Shown here: one piece after another, positions 23,738 to 33,344 of the stretch
Position numbering within the stretch: position 1 is the first letter of the stretch
How the letters are laid out: each line of letters begins with the position of its first letter
Assembly (NCBI GenBank): GCA_905212975.1
Contig: CAJMGO010000002.1
Span: 1-64,000 of the forward strand
DNA: 64,000 nucleotides
Reading direction: 5' to 3'
Origin: CAJMGO01 sp900557305
Lineage (GTDB): Bacteria; Bacillota_I; Bacilli_A; RF39; UBA660
Position numbers and translations under genes: made by a program
The notes under the pieces: generated by a model
Databases searched by the model: none
Told to the model about the DNA's origin: nothing
Seen by the model: the letters and a program-made list of their open reading frames with translations, nothing else

Positions 23738-26669
23738 ATTGTGTAGTAATAATTGTTCTTGTTAAAGTTTTTGCTGTACCATTATAAGTTATAGTATAAG
23801 ATGCATTATAAACATCTGGATTAGTTGAAGTAATATCAGTTACCTTAACTTCTTTGTTAGAAGAATTTTTATATACTATATTAACTTTTGCTTTTGAAGT
23901 AACATCAGTACCATTATTAGTAACTTTAACTCCTTTTTCAGTATAAGAACCATTATTTATAGTAACTGTATTTTCACCAACTAATGAAAATGAAAGATTA
24001 TCTTTAACATTATCAAGAGATATTGTTGTAGAAACACCAGAACTCATATTAGCAGTAAATATCGTATAAGATGTTTTTACAACATATGTTTTTTCAGACT
24101 CTGAAGTTAAATTTATTTCATATTGATTATTTTTAGTTGTTCCTAATAATTTTAATTCGCCATTAGAATTTTTTGAATATATTTTATAAACTACATTACC
24201 AATATTATTTTTATTATAAGCATTTCTTTCTGCTTTAGCATTTGCCTTTGTACCAGCATCAGAATATAACTTATCAAAATAATTATTTAAGAATGTTTCA
24301 TCTAACCATTCAGGAGTTTCAATTGGTGTCCAATGAAGCGTTAATGTGTTATCAGAAATAGTACTTTTTAAATCGGTTACATTACTTAATTGACTAAATC
24401 TTGTAGATGTTTCAGTTGGTTCAGTTCCTGATTTAAATAATTCTGTTGCTATTAAATTTTGTGGAGTATATTGACTTGCTTTTTGAGCTGGATTAGTACC
24501 CATTTCAACTTGAACAGTAACGACACCACTAGGTCTTGGTAGCTCTTTATTTTGAGTAAATACACCTTGTGCTACAGCTCTAAATAATAATCTATGATAA
24601 ATTGTTCCAGAAACATTATAACCTTTATCAATATCATCATATCCAAGCCATACAGATATAGCATAGTCAGGATTAACACCATTTACCCAGTAATCATTTA
24701 TCGCATTTGCAGGTAAATGTTTTTGTTGCTTAGTTTCTTGAGTAAAGTTAGTTGTACCTGTCTTTGCAGCATATGTAACACCATTTACAGAATAAGTTGA
24801 TCCAAGTCCATAAGTTGCTGCAGATTTTAACATGTCATATACCATATATGCTGTTTCAGCACTCATAGCTTGATTTGTAGTTATTTGTTTTTCTATTGTT
24901 TTATTTGATTCTCTATAAACTATTTTTGTATAACTATGAGGAGAATTATAAACTCCTCCGTTTCCAAATGAAGCATAAGCAGCAGCCATAGAAAGAGGAT
25001 TTTCTCCATTATAACCACCAATTGAATGAGCTTCATGTAGAGAACCATCAGCTTCTTCAGGATGAAGTCCTAATGAAGTAACCATTTTTGTTATATCAGA
25101 TTTTTTTACAGATTGAAATGTTTTAAGTGCTGGAATATTTCTAGATGTAGCAAGTGCTGTTCTACTAGTTATAAGTCCGTAATAAGACATATCCCAGTTA
25201 TTTATAGAATTACCATCAGAGTAAGAATAAGGTTCATCTACAAGTAATGAATAAGTAGATGAATTATTATATTCAATAGCAGGAGCATAATCATATAAAG
25301 GCTTTGCAGTAGAACCAATTTGTTCTTTAATTTGAGTGGCTCTATTAAGTTCCAATTCACCTGTTCTACTACGACTTCCTCCAATAGCAGAAATACCACC
25401 AGTTTTTACATCAACAACAGCAATACCAGCTTGTGTATTATTGTTAGGCCAAGAGAATCCTCCTTCACCTTTCATAATACGATTTACGTGTTCTTGTTTA
25501 GCAGAATCCATAGTTGTGTATATAAGCATTGGTACACTATATGGGTCATTTCCAGTATCATTTCTAACTTCTCTTACTACTGTATCAATAAAGTCATCAT
25601 ATGCATCACTTTCACCAGATGAAGTACCTTTAGAAAGTAGAGTAGTTACATTCATTTTCGAAGCAATATCATATTCTTCTTGAGTTATATAACCATGTCT
25701 TAACATTAATTTTAAAACAACAATTCTTCTTGCTTCAGCTCTTTCTGGATTTTTTGTAGGATCATATGCATATCCACCTTTAAATAATCCAGCAAGCATT
25801 GCAGCTTCAGAAATATTTATGTCTGATACTGATTTTCCAAAATAATTTTGACTTGCTTGTTCAACACCATAAGCACCACCACCAAGATAATATGAGTTAA
25901 CATAGAACTCTAATATTTCTTCTTTAGTATAGTTAGGCTCAATTTCGTTTGTTGAAACATAAATATCAGTAAATTTTCTTATTATACCTTTAATTCCTTC
26001 ATCTTCTTTTGAAGTAAATGCATTCTTAGATATTTGCATTGTGATAGTAGATGCACCACCACCACCTCTTCTAAGAACTTGCTTTAAAGAGGCTACAAAG
26101 AATCTTGACCAGTCTACTCCTTTATGATTAAAATAATTTGAATCTTCTGTAGCAATAATAGCATCAACCAAAATTTGTGGTAGATCATCATATTTTATAG
26201 ACTCCCTTTTTTGAAGACCAAGTTTTGCTTTTTCTTTTCCATCTTTATCATATACGATAGTTGATTCTTTTTGATAAAGATTTTCAGGATTAAACTTAGG
26301 TGCAGTAGAAGATATATATAACATAAATGCAATAACTGCTAAAATTATAATTATACACAAACTCATGAATAATATTAAAAATATGTTAAGAAATTTCTTT
26401 TTCTTCTTTTTTTTAACTTTATTCGTTTTTAAATTAGTTGAATTTTTAGTTGAATTTTTAATCTCTTTATGTTTATGAATTTTAATTTTTTTTCTGTTTT
26501 TTATAAACGCAGGAACAAATATTAATAAATCGATTATAAATATTATTCCAAATGATTTAATAAATCCTATAGAAAAAACTCCTACAATAAAAGCTATTAT
26601 ACTAACTATTATTATAGAAATATCCATAATATTGTCCTTAATAAATTTTTTTAAATTTTTCTTTTTCAT
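23736..26669 (-). CDS. ponA: Class A penicillin-binding protein 1
   Basis: A 977-residue bifunctional peptidoglycan synthase. Two hydrophobic helices (about 14-52) precede the usual anchor (about 92-118). Glycosyltransferase motifs: ATEDSNYFNHKGVDWSRF near 175 and GGGGASTITMQISKN. Transpeptidase motifs: SxxK in GSTAKPLYD (~450), SRN in TSRNIPALK, KTG in AKTGTTNF (~635). The last ~250 residues hold Fn3/Ig-like beta domains (ITLHW, YEIN, VKTSYT). It overlaps recU by four bases, matching the Bacillus recU-ponA operon. GpsB, its regulator in other Bacilli, is encoded at 4346. Confidence 0.96.
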   Translation of the reverse strand: MKKKNLKKFIKDNIMDISIIIVSIIAFIVGVFSIGFIKSFGIIFIIDLLIFVPAFIKNRKKIKIHKHKEIKNSTKNSTNLKTNKVKKKKKKKFLNIFLILFMSLCIIIILAVIAFMLYISSTAPKFNPENLYQKESTIVYDKDGKEKAKLGLQKRESIKYDDLPQILVDAIIATEDSNYFNHKGVDWSRFFVASLKQVLRRGGGGASTITMQISKNAFTSKEDEGIKGIIRKFTDIYVSTNEIEPNYTKEEILEFYVNSYYLGGGAYGVEQASQNYFGKSVSDINISEAAMLAGLFKGGYAYDPTKNPERAEARRIVVLKLMLRHGYITQEEYDIASKMNVTTLLSKGTSSGESDAYDDFIDTVVREVRNDTGNDPYSVPMLIYTTMDSAKQEHVNRIMKGEGGFSWPNNNTQAGIAVVDVKTGGISAIGGSRSRTGELELNRATQIKEQIGSTAKPLYDYAPAIEYNNSSTYSLLVDEPYSYSDGNSINNWDMSYYGLITSRTALATSRNIPALKTFQSVKKSDITKMVTSLGLHPEEADGSLHEAHSIGGYNGENPLSMAAAYASFGNGGVYNSPHSYTKIVYRESNKTIEKQITTNQAMSAETAYMVYDMLKSAATYGLGSTYSVNGVTYAAKTGTTNFTQETKQQKHLPANAINDYWVNGVNPDYAISVWLGYDDIDKGYNVSGTIYHRLLFRAVAQGVFTQNKELPRPSGVVTVQVEMGTNPAQKASQYTPQNLIATELFKSGTEPTETSTRFSQLSNVTDLKSTISDNTLTLHWTPIETPEWLDETFLNNYFDKLYSDAGTKANAKAERNAYNKNNIGNVVYKIYSKNSNGELKLLGTTKNNQYEINLTSESEKTYVVKTSYTIFTANMSSGVSTTISLDNVKDNLSFSLVGENTVTINNGSYTEKGVKVTNNGTDVTSKAKVNIVYKNSSNKEVKVTDITSTNPDVYNASYTITYNGTAKTLTRTIITTQ

Positions 26670-27232
26670 GCTTTATCTCCTTTAAAATATATTTGATCTA
26701 TAATTTTTAAATAATCTAATCTAGGAGTAAACTTTTCTTGTATTAAATACCCCTTATTTTTAAAATACTCAATTGGAATAGATTTTCTAGAATTTAATTT
26801 TATAAATTCATTTAGCTCTTGAGCCACTAACAGATAAGTTTCATTAACTTTAGTAAATCTTACAATTATAAATCCAATACCACCATGTCTTACAATTTTA
26901 ATTAAATGATCTATTTGATGTTTATGTATATTAGCAAGTGGAAATGATAAAAGTTTTGTTTCTTTTGCTTCGAAGTCTATATATTTTCCTCTATAAATAC
27001 CATTATAATCTGTAGTTGATGGAATCTTAAAATGGGCTTCTTTTATAACAGCATCAATTCTTGATTTATAATCAACTTTATTAATTGTAATAGGAGTAGG
27101 TTTCTTATATATAATTGCTTTATCTGTATCAAGATAATATTTATTTGTTATATTTAAATCATCTTCAAGAACCATACCACGATTACCATATAAAATAGAT
27201 TTTTTATCTACTATACCATTTGGGTATTTCAT
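26666..27232 (-). CDS. recU: Holliday junction resolvase RecU
   Basis: A 188-residue resolvase that cuts four-way junctions in recombination and segregation. Family motifs: YGNRGMVLEDDLNITN at the N-terminus, ITINKVDYKSRIDAVIKEAHFKIPSTTDY split across two blocks, YIDFEAKET (catalytic Asp/Glu/Lys), and KHQIDHLIKIVRHGGIGF. First gene of the recU-ponA unit on the minus strand. Confidence 0.95.
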   Translation of the reverse strand: MKYPNGIVDKKSILYGNRGMVLEDDLNITNKYYLDTDKAIIYKKPTPITINKVDYKSRIDAVIKEAHFKIPSTTDYNGIYRGKYIDFEAKETKLLSFPLANIHKHQIDHLIKIVRHGGIGFIIVRFTKVNETYLLVAQELNEFIKLNSRKSIPIEYFKNKGYLIQEKFTPRLDYLKIIDQIYFKGDKA

Positions 27233-27352
27233 AAATATTCACCTTAATAATTATACTATATTTATATATAATTTTAAAGTTTTTTTTAGCTTAATATGTC
27301 GAAACGAATGAATTTGTATAAAAAAAGTGTTAAGGTATTTGTGAGGTGAAAC

Positions 27353-27469
27353 ATGGAATACTATACACATGAAAATATAAATAAAATGTTTGATAGTATG
27401 TTGGATGATATAAGCTATATAAAAAGAAATTATATTATAAGAAAAAATAATAAAAATATAGAAAAATAG
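27353..27469 (+). CDS. Small hypothetical protein (38 aa)
   Basis: A 38-codon frame beginning MEYYTHENINKMFDSML behind a good GTGAGGTGAAAC ribosome site, divergent from recU. Charged, with no membrane segment, and no family recognised. The ribosome site and codon usage resemble neighbouring genes, which is why I list it. Confidence 0.5.
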   Translation: MEYYTHENINKMFDSMLDDISYIKRNYIIRKNNKNIEK

Positions 27470-27514
27470 TGTTATTTTAATAAATTTATGATATAATTAA
27501 TTGTATTAAAGCAC

Positions 27515-27540
27515 AAGAGTGGGAAAAAAATCCCACTCTT
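27515..27540 (+). promoter_or_regulatory. Leader hairpin before rimP
   Basis: Perfect ten-pair stem AAGAGTGGGA / TCCCACTCTT with A6 loop, followed by only two more T. A TATAAT at 27492 would place it in the 5' leader of the rimP-nusA-infB operon. It could be an attenuator or a terminator of the upstream small gene. Confidence 0.6.
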
Positions 27541-27561
27541 TGACTTAATATGGAGGTATTT

Positions 27562-27819
27562 ATGGATGAAATATTAAAAAAAATAAGAGAATCTATAGAA
27601 GGACCAATAAATGAAATAGGATACATATTAGATGATGTTGTATATGTTAAAGAAGGTCAAACATACTTTTTAAGAATTATTGTAGATAATAATGCAATAA
27701 TGACAGTAGAAGACTGTGTTAAAGTAACACATGTAGTAGATCCTATAATAGATGAGTTGGATTTAATAGATAATAGTTATGTTTTAGATGTATGTTCAAA
27801 AGAGAAAGGTTGGGATTAG
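27562..27819 (+). CDS. rimP: Ribosome maturation factor RimP, N-terminal domain only
   Basis: An 85-residue protein equal to the N-terminal alpha/beta domain of RimP, which helps mature the 30S subunit: IGYILDDVVYV, YFLRIIVD, MTVEDCVKVTHVVDPIIDE, YVLDVCS. Full-length RimP is ~150 residues and continues from LDVSSPG into an SH3-like C-terminal domain. Here the frame stops after DVCSKEKGWD and nusA starts two bases later, so the second domain is deleted rather than frameshifted. Start 27562 follows TGGAGG; the upstream ATG at 27550 is part of the ribosome site. Confidence 0.85.
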   Translation: MDEILKKIRESIEGPINEIGYILDDVVYVKEGQTYFLRIIVDNNAIMTVEDCVKVTHVVDPIIDELDLIDNSYVLDVCSKEKGWD

Positions 27820-27820
27820 A

Positions 27821-28975
27821 ATGGATATAAAAGAATTTAAACGCGCTATTGAAGTACTAAAACAAGAAAAAGGAATAGATGAAGATACAATTTATGAAGC
27901 AATGGAACTTGCACTAACTTCAGCATATAAAAAAAATTATAATTCACTTGCTAATGTTAGAGTAGATATAAATAGAGAAACTGGAGAAATAAAAGTTTTC
28001 TCATATAAAACTGTAGTAGATAGAAATGAAGAAGATAAATATAAAAAATTCTCTGATATCGATTTTTCTAATTTATCAGATGATGAAGAAGAAGATGAAC
28101 CAGTTTTACCATTTGTATTTGATGAAAGAATTCATTTAACACTAGAAGATGCAAGAAAAATTGTACCTGATATTCAAATTGGTGAAACAATTGAAGAAGA
28201 AGTAACACCAAAAGATTTTGGAAGAGTTGCTGCAGCAACAGCTAAACAAGTAGTAGTACAAAAAATAAGAGAAGCTGAAAGAAATGTAATAATAAATGAG
28301 TTTGGTGAAAAACAAGACGAAATGATTACTGGTATTGTAGAAATGGAAGATGCTAGAAATTATTATATAAATCTAGGACGTACACAAGGAATTTTACCAA
28401 AATCAGAAACAATTCCAGGTGAAGAAATAAAAATGGGTTCATCAATAAAAGTATATGTTTCAAAAGTAGAAGCAGGATCAAAAGGACCACTTATTCTTTT
28501 ATCAAGAACACATTATGGTTTTGTAAAGAGATTATTTGAACTTGAAATACCAGAAATAAATGAAGGAATTATTCTTATATATAGTGTTGCTCGTGAAGCA
28601 GGTGTTAGAACAAAGGTAGCTGTATATTCAGAAAATCCAAATGTTGATCCAGTTGGTTCTTGCATAGGAGAAAAAGGAAGCAGAATTAATAATATTATAA
28701 AAGAATTAAATGGAGAAAAAATAGATGTAATTCCATATGATAATGATCCAGCAAGATTTATAGAAAATGCACTTAGTCCAGCAAAAGATGTTCATGTATT
28801 TATAACAGATGAAAAGAAACGTGAAGCTTATGTTGTTGTAAATGATGAAAATTTATCTTTAGCTATAGGTAAAAAAGGACTAAATGTTAAATTAGCAGCT
28901 AGACTTACACATTACAAAATAGATGTTAAAACAATGGATCAAGCTCGTGAAGATGGAATTAACATAGTAGGGTGA
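27821..28975 (+). CDS. nusA: Transcription termination/antitermination factor NusA
   Basis: A 384-residue RNA polymerase-associated factor. N-terminal domain (MDIKEFKRAIEVLKQEKGID), S1 domain (about 135-200, ITGIVEMEDARNYYINLG), and KH1/KH2 (GSCIGEKGSRINNII; LAIGKKGLNVKLAARLT). The C-terminal acidic repeats of proteobacterial NusA are absent, as usual in Bacilli. Start 27821 is chosen because the 11-residue upstream extension lies in rimP. Confidence 0.96.
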   Translation: MDIKEFKRAIEVLKQEKGIDEDTIYEAMELALTSAYKKNYNSLANVRVDINRETGEIKVFSYKTVVDRNEEDKYKKFSDIDFSNLSDDEEEDEPVLPFVFDERIHLTLEDARKIVPDIQIGETIEEEVTPKDFGRVAAATAKQVVVQKIREAERNVIINEFGEKQDEMITGIVEMEDARNYYINLGRTQGILPKSETIPGEEIKMGSSIKVYVSKVEAGSKGPLILLSRTHYGFVKRLFELEIPEINEGIILIYSVAREAGVRTKVAVYSENPNVDPVGSCIGEKGSRINNIIKELNGEKIDVIPYDNDPARFIENALSPAKDVHVFITDEKKREAYVVVNDENLSLAIGKKGLNVKLAARLTHYKIDVKTMDQAREDGINIVG

Positions 28976-28979
28976 TTAT

Positions 28980-29240
28980 ATGAAGGCAAAAAAAATACCA
29001 ATGCGTTCATGTGTAGTAACTCATGAAAAGTTAGAAAAAAAAGATTTAATAAGAGTTGTTAAAAATAAAGATGGTCTTGTATTTGTAGATGAATCAGGTA
29101 AAGCAAATGGAAGAGGGGCTTATCTAAAGAAGAGTGTTGAAGTAATAGAAAAAGCCCAAAAAAGTAAAGTTTTAGATAAAATCTTAGATACAACTATTAA
29201 AGAAGAGGTATATAATGAATTGTTAAATATAGTTAAATAA
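28980..29240 (+). CDS. rnpM: RNase P modulator RnpM (YlxR)
   Basis: An 86-residue DUF448/YlxR protein: PMRSCVVTHEKLEKKDLIRVV, then GKANGRGAYLKKS. In Bacillus this protein binds RNase P RNA and modulates it. It lies between nusA and infB as in other Bacilli; the usual next gene ylxQ (L7Ae-like) is missing here. Confidence 0.92.
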   Translation: MKAKKIPMRSCVVTHEKLEKKDLIRVVKNKDGLVFVDESGKANGRGAYLKKSVEVIEKAQKSKVLDKILDTTIKEEVYNELLNIVK

Positions 29241-29256
29241 GAAAGAGGTGAAGCTT

Positions 29257-31353
29257 ATGATGAGTGTTTTAGAATATGCACAAGATGTAAATAAAAGCGT
29301 TAATGAAATTTTAAAAGAATGTAGAGAACTAGGAATAAATGTAAATGGAGAAGATGATTTATTAAGTGAAGATGATATCATTGAATTAGATAGCTTCGTT
29401 GATAATATTGTAGATGATGAGGCTGTTGAAGAATTGGTAAATGATATTAAAATAAAAGAAACGGATTTAGATAATAGTATTCCAGTCCAAAAATTAAAGA
29501 AAAAAGCTACACAAACATCTCAAAAGGTAAATAAAAAAGAATTAGCAAACAAGAAAAAAGAAATGTATAAAAACAAAGAAAAACTTAAATCTAATGATAA
29601 TAAGAATGAAAATGTTGTTTTATATACAGAAAATATGACAGTAAGTGATTTAGCAAATAGGTTAGGTGTTGCGTCTGTTGAACTAGTAAAAAAATTATTT
29701 TCACTTGGAATAATGGCAACAGCTAATAATTCAATAGATTTTGATAATGCATCTATATTAGTACTTGAATATAATAAAGAACTAAAAAAAGAAGAAACAG
29801 CAGATGTTACTAACTTTGAAAACTTTGAGGTAATTGATTCAGAAGAAGAATTAAAAGAAAGACCACCTGTTGTAACAATAATGGGACATGTAGATCATGG
29901 TAAAACTACATTACTAGATACAATTAGAAAAACTAATGTAGCGCTTGGTGAAGCCGGAGGAATAACACAAGCAATAAGTGCTTATCAAATTAACTATAAA
30001 GGTAAACCAATAACATTTATAGATACTCCAGGACATGCAGCATTCACAGAAATGAGAGCAAGAGGAGCTTCAATTACAGATATAGTAATAATTATTGTTG
30101 CTGCAGATGATGGTGTTATGCCACAAACAAGAGAAGCAATAGACCACGCAAAAGCAGCAGGAGTACCAATTTTAGTTGCTATAAATAAAATAGATAAACC
30201 AGGAGCAAATCCAGAGAGAGTAAAAACAGAATTATCTGAATGTGGACTTACTCCAGATAATTGGGGTGGGGATACAATATATACTGAAATTTCTGCAAAA
30301 GAAAATATTAATATTGATGAACTATTAGAAAATATATTACTTGTAGCAGAAATGGAACAATATAAAGCAAACCCATCACGTTATGCTCTTGGAACAGTTA
30401 TAGAATCAAGACTTGATAAACAAGTAGGACCTATAGCTACAATATTAATACAAAATGGTACATTAAGATTAGGTGATCCTTTAGTTGTAGGTACATCTTA
30501 TGGTAAGGTAAGAGTCATGAAAAATGATAAAGGAGAAGAAATAACAGAAGCATATCCTTCAAGCCCAGTTGAAATAACAGGACTTAGTGAAACACCAACA
30601 GCTGGAGATAAGTTCATGGCATTTGAATCAGAAAAACAAGCAAAATCAATATCTGATCAAAGAAAAGAACAAGCAAAACAAAATAATAGAAAGTCAAATG
30701 ATGCTGTAACACTTGATGATTTATTTTCTAAAATAAATGAAGGATTAAAAGAAATTAATGTTATTGTAAAAGCAGATGTAAATGGTTCTAGCGAAGCTGT
30801 AAAAAATTCTCTTGAAAAAATAGAAGTAGAAGATGTAAGAATAAAAGTAATTAGAAGCTCTGTTGGTGCTATTACTGAAAGTGATGTAGTTCTTGCTAAA
30901 GCATCAAATGCAATTATTATTGGATTTAATATAAGACCTAATAATAGTATTAGAGATTATGCTAAAGAAAATGGTGTTGAAATAAGACTATATGATATTA
31001 TCTATAAAGTAGTAGAAGAAATGGAAGCAGCTATGAAAGGTATGTTAGACCCAGTATATGAAGAAAAAGTACTTGGATCAGCAGAGGTAAGACAATTGTT
31101 TAAATTCTCTAAAGTAGGAGTTATAGCAGGATCATATGTAATAGATGGAATTATAAAAAATGATGCTAAAGCACGTATTATACGTGATGGTGTTGTTGTA
31201 TATGATGGACAGATTAACTCACTACAAAGAGAAAAAGATAGTGTAAAAGAAGTAAAAAAAGGATTTGAGTGTGGAATTACAATAGAAAACTTTAATGACA
31301 TTAAAGTAAAAGACATTATAGAAGCATATGAATTAGTTGAAAAAGGAAGATAA
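29257..31353 (+). CDS. infB: Translation initiation factor IF-2
   Basis: A 698-residue GTPase that places initiator tRNA on the 30S subunit. An IF2-N helix (VLEYAQDVNKSVNEILKECRELG) opens the protein, a second IF2-N-type module is at ~125-180, and G motifs follow: GHVDHGKT near 210, DTPGHAAF, NKIDKP. Domains II-IV are complete (SSEAVKNSLEKI, GFNIRPN, C-terminal KDIIEAYE). Start 29257 has AGAGGTG six bases upstream; the earlier GTG lies inside that site. Confidence 0.96.
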   Translation: MMSVLEYAQDVNKSVNEILKECRELGINVNGEDDLLSEDDIIELDSFVDNIVDDEAVEELVNDIKIKETDLDNSIPVQKLKKKATQTSQKVNKKELANKKKEMYKNKEKLKSNDNKNENVVLYTENMTVSDLANRLGVASVELVKKLFSLGIMATANNSIDFDNASILVLEYNKELKKEETADVTNFENFEVIDSEEELKERPPVVTIMGHVDHGKTTLLDTIRKTNVALGEAGGITQAISAYQINYKGKPITFIDTPGHAAFTEMRARGASITDIVIIIVAADDGVMPQTREAIDHAKAAGVPILVAINKIDKPGANPERVKTELSECGLTPDNWGGDTIYTEISAKENINIDELLENILLVAEMEQYKANPSRYALGTVIESRLDKQVGPIATILIQNGTLRLGDPLVVGTSYGKVRVMKNDKGEEITEAYPSSPVEITGLSETPTAGDKFMAFESEKQAKSISDQRKEQAKQNNRKSNDAVTLDDLFSKINEGLKEINVIVKADVNGSSEAVKNSLEKIEVEDVRIKVIRSSVGAITESDVVLAKASNAIIIGFNIRPNNSIRDYAKENGVEIRLYDIIYKVVEEMEAAMKGMLDPVYEEKVLGSAEVRQLFKFSKVGVIAGSYVIDGIIKNDAKARIIRDGVVVYDGQINSLQREKDSVKEVKKGFECGITIENFNDIKVKDIIEAYELVEKGR

Positions 31354-31370
31354 AAAATATCTTTCTTTTT
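31342..31370 (+). terminator. Terminator of the rimP-infB operon
   Basis: AAGGAAGATA and TATCTTTCTT pair across an A-rich loop with T run; it overlaps the infB stop. Confidence 0.7.
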
Positions 31371-31406
31371 AATTCAAATTAATATATAATAAAAAAAGGT
31401 GATAAA

Positions 31407-32714
31407 ATGTTTGAAAATTTAAGTGATAGACTACAAAGTGTAATGGATAAAATAAAAGGTTATGGAAAGATAACAGAAAGTAATATATCTGAAATTACAA
31501 GAGAAATTAGACTTGCTTTACTTGAAGCTGACGTAAATTACACAGTTGTAAAAGAATTTATAAATACAGTAAAAGAAAAAGCACTTGGAACAGAAGTTGC
31601 TAAATCATTAAAACCAGGAGAAATGTTTGTAAAAATAGTAAAAGATGAACTTGTAGAATTATTAGGAGGAGAACAAGCCCCACTTACTACTAGTGGTAAT
31701 CCAACAATAACAATGTTAGTTGGTTTACAAGGTAGTGGTAAAACAACTACAATAGCAAAACTTGCTAATCTTTTAAGAAAAAAATACAAGAAAAATCCTC
31801 TTATGGTAGCATGCGATGTATATAGACCAGCCGCAATAGATCAATTAAAACAATTAGGACGTGAACTAAATATAGCTGTTTTTGAAGAAGGAAAAAAAGA
31901 TCCTAGAGAAATAGTTAAAAATGCACTTGAGTATGCTCATGAAAATAAACATGATTATATTTTAATAGATACAGCAGGTCGTCTTCATATTGATGAAGAA
32001 TTAATGCAAGAGTTAAAAGATATAACTGAAATTGTAAAACCAGATGAAACACTACTTGTTATAGACAGTATGATGGGTCAAGATGCTATAAATGTTATAC
32101 AAGGATTTAATGATGCATTAAATTTAACAGGAGCTATATTAACTAAGTTAGATGGTGATACAAGAGGAGGGGCAGCTCTTTCAATTAGACATTTAACTAA
32201 TGTACCAATTAAGTTTATAGGTGTATCTGAAAAAATGGATGGATTAGAAGAATTTTATCCTGATAGAATGGCAACTCGTATACTTGGTATGGGTGACTTA
32301 ATGAGCATGGTTGAAAAAGCCGAAGCAGAAATTGATGAAAAAGAAGCATTAGAAGCAGCAAAAAAAATGCAACAAGGTAAATTTGATTTAGAGGATTTTT
32401 TAAATCAACTTCATCAAATAAAAAAACTAGGCCCATTAGAAAGTCTAATTAAATTAATACCAGGAGCAAAAAAAATGGGATTAAATAATGTAAAAATAAA
32501 TCCAAAAGATATGGCACATATAGAAGCTATAATACAATCTATGACTAAAGAAGAAAGACAAAATCCTTCTATTTTAAAAGCAAGTAGAAAGCAAAGGATT
32601 GCAAAAGGTAGTGGAAGAAGTGTAGAAGAGGTAAATAGATTATTAAAACAATTTGAAGAAATGAAGCGTATGATGAAAATGATGAAAAATGGTAATTTCA
32701 AAATGCCATTTTAA
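31407..32714 (+). CDS. ffh: Signal recognition particle protein Ffh
   Basis: A 435-residue SRP54 GTPase that targets nascent membrane proteins. N domain (LSDRLQSVMDKIKGYG), G domain with GLQGSGKTTT near 106, DVYRPAAIDQL, DTAGRL and TKLDGD, and a methionine-rich M domain (FNLEDFLNQ-type region, then RIAKGSGRS, and MKRMMKMMKNGN at the end). It starts 54 bases after infB, unlike the Bacillus ylxM-ffh order. Confidence 0.96.
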   Translation: MFENLSDRLQSVMDKIKGYGKITESNISEITREIRLALLEADVNYTVVKEFINTVKEKALGTEVAKSLKPGEMFVKIVKDELVELLGGEQAPLTTSGNPTITMLVGLQGSGKTTTIAKLANLLRKKYKKNPLMVACDVYRPAAIDQLKQLGRELNIAVFEEGKKDPREIVKNALEYAHENKHDYILIDTAGRLHIDEELMQELKDITEIVKPDETLLVIDSMMGQDAINVIQGFNDALNLTGAILTKLDGDTRGGAALSIRHLTNVPIKFIGVSEKMDGLEEFYPDRMATRILGMGDLMSMVEKAEAEIDEKEALEAAKKMQQGKFDLEDFLNQLHQIKKLGPLESLIKLIPGAKKMGLNNVKINPKDMAHIEAIIQSMTKEERQNPSILKASRKQRIAKGSGRSVEEVNRLLKQFEEMKRMMKMMKNGNFKMPF

Positions 32715-32734
32715 ATAAATAGGGAGGAACAAAT

Positions 32735-33328
32735 ATGAAAGATATAGCAAATAAATATAAAACTCAATTAATGAACTTCTTAAATGATTTAAAATCAAAA
32801 AATACAAGAAAAAAACAAATACCAAATTTACTGACCTTTTCGAGATTGTTTTCTCCTTTTATAATAATACCTTTATCATTATTTAAACAATTTACTCTTG
32901 CAGGTATATTTACTGCATTATTTTCAATAACAGATTTATTTGATGGATATATAGCAAGAAAATATAATTTAGTTAGTGAATTTGGAAAAGATTTAGATGC
33001 AATAACTGATAAAGTATTTACTGGTACAATAATAATTTCACTTTCAATAGTAAATAGAAATATATTAATATTTTTATTTTTAGAACTAGTTATAGCTGTA
33101 ATAGGTATAAATGACAAATTAAAAAATAAAAATCCATATTCTTCTTATATAGGAAAAGTAAAAGCAACTTTTTTGTATATATATTTAGTATTAATTTTTT
33201 GTTCAATTTATTTTAATATAAATTTAATATTTATAAAAATAATTGCAATAATAACTTTAATATTACAACTTGCCACAATAGTTAATTATTTAACAAGAAG
33301 TATAAAGCTAACAAAACAAAACAAATAA
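32735..33328 (+). CDS. CDP-alcohol phosphatidyltransferase (second PgsA-like)
   Basis: A 197-residue membrane enzyme with the full family signature DGYIAR...EFGKDLDAITDK at about 70-92 and five hydrophobic helices. About the first 25 residues form a charged cytoplasmic leader. It could be a second phosphatidylglycerophosphate synthase, a cardiolipin synthase of the CDP-alcohol type, or an enzyme for another head group. Twenty bases after ffh behind AGGGAGGAA. Confidence 0.85.
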   Translation: MKDIANKYKTQLMNFLNDLKSKNTRKKQIPNLLTFSRLFSPFIIIPLSLFKQFTLAGIFTALFSITDLFDGYIARKYNLVSEFGKDLDAITDKVFTGTIIISLSIVNRNILIFLFLELVIAVIGINDKLKNKNPYSSYIGKVKATFLYIYLVLIFCSIYFNINLIFIKIIAIITLILQLATIVNYLTRSIKLTKQNK

Positions 33329-33344
33329 AAAAATGGGGGATTTT

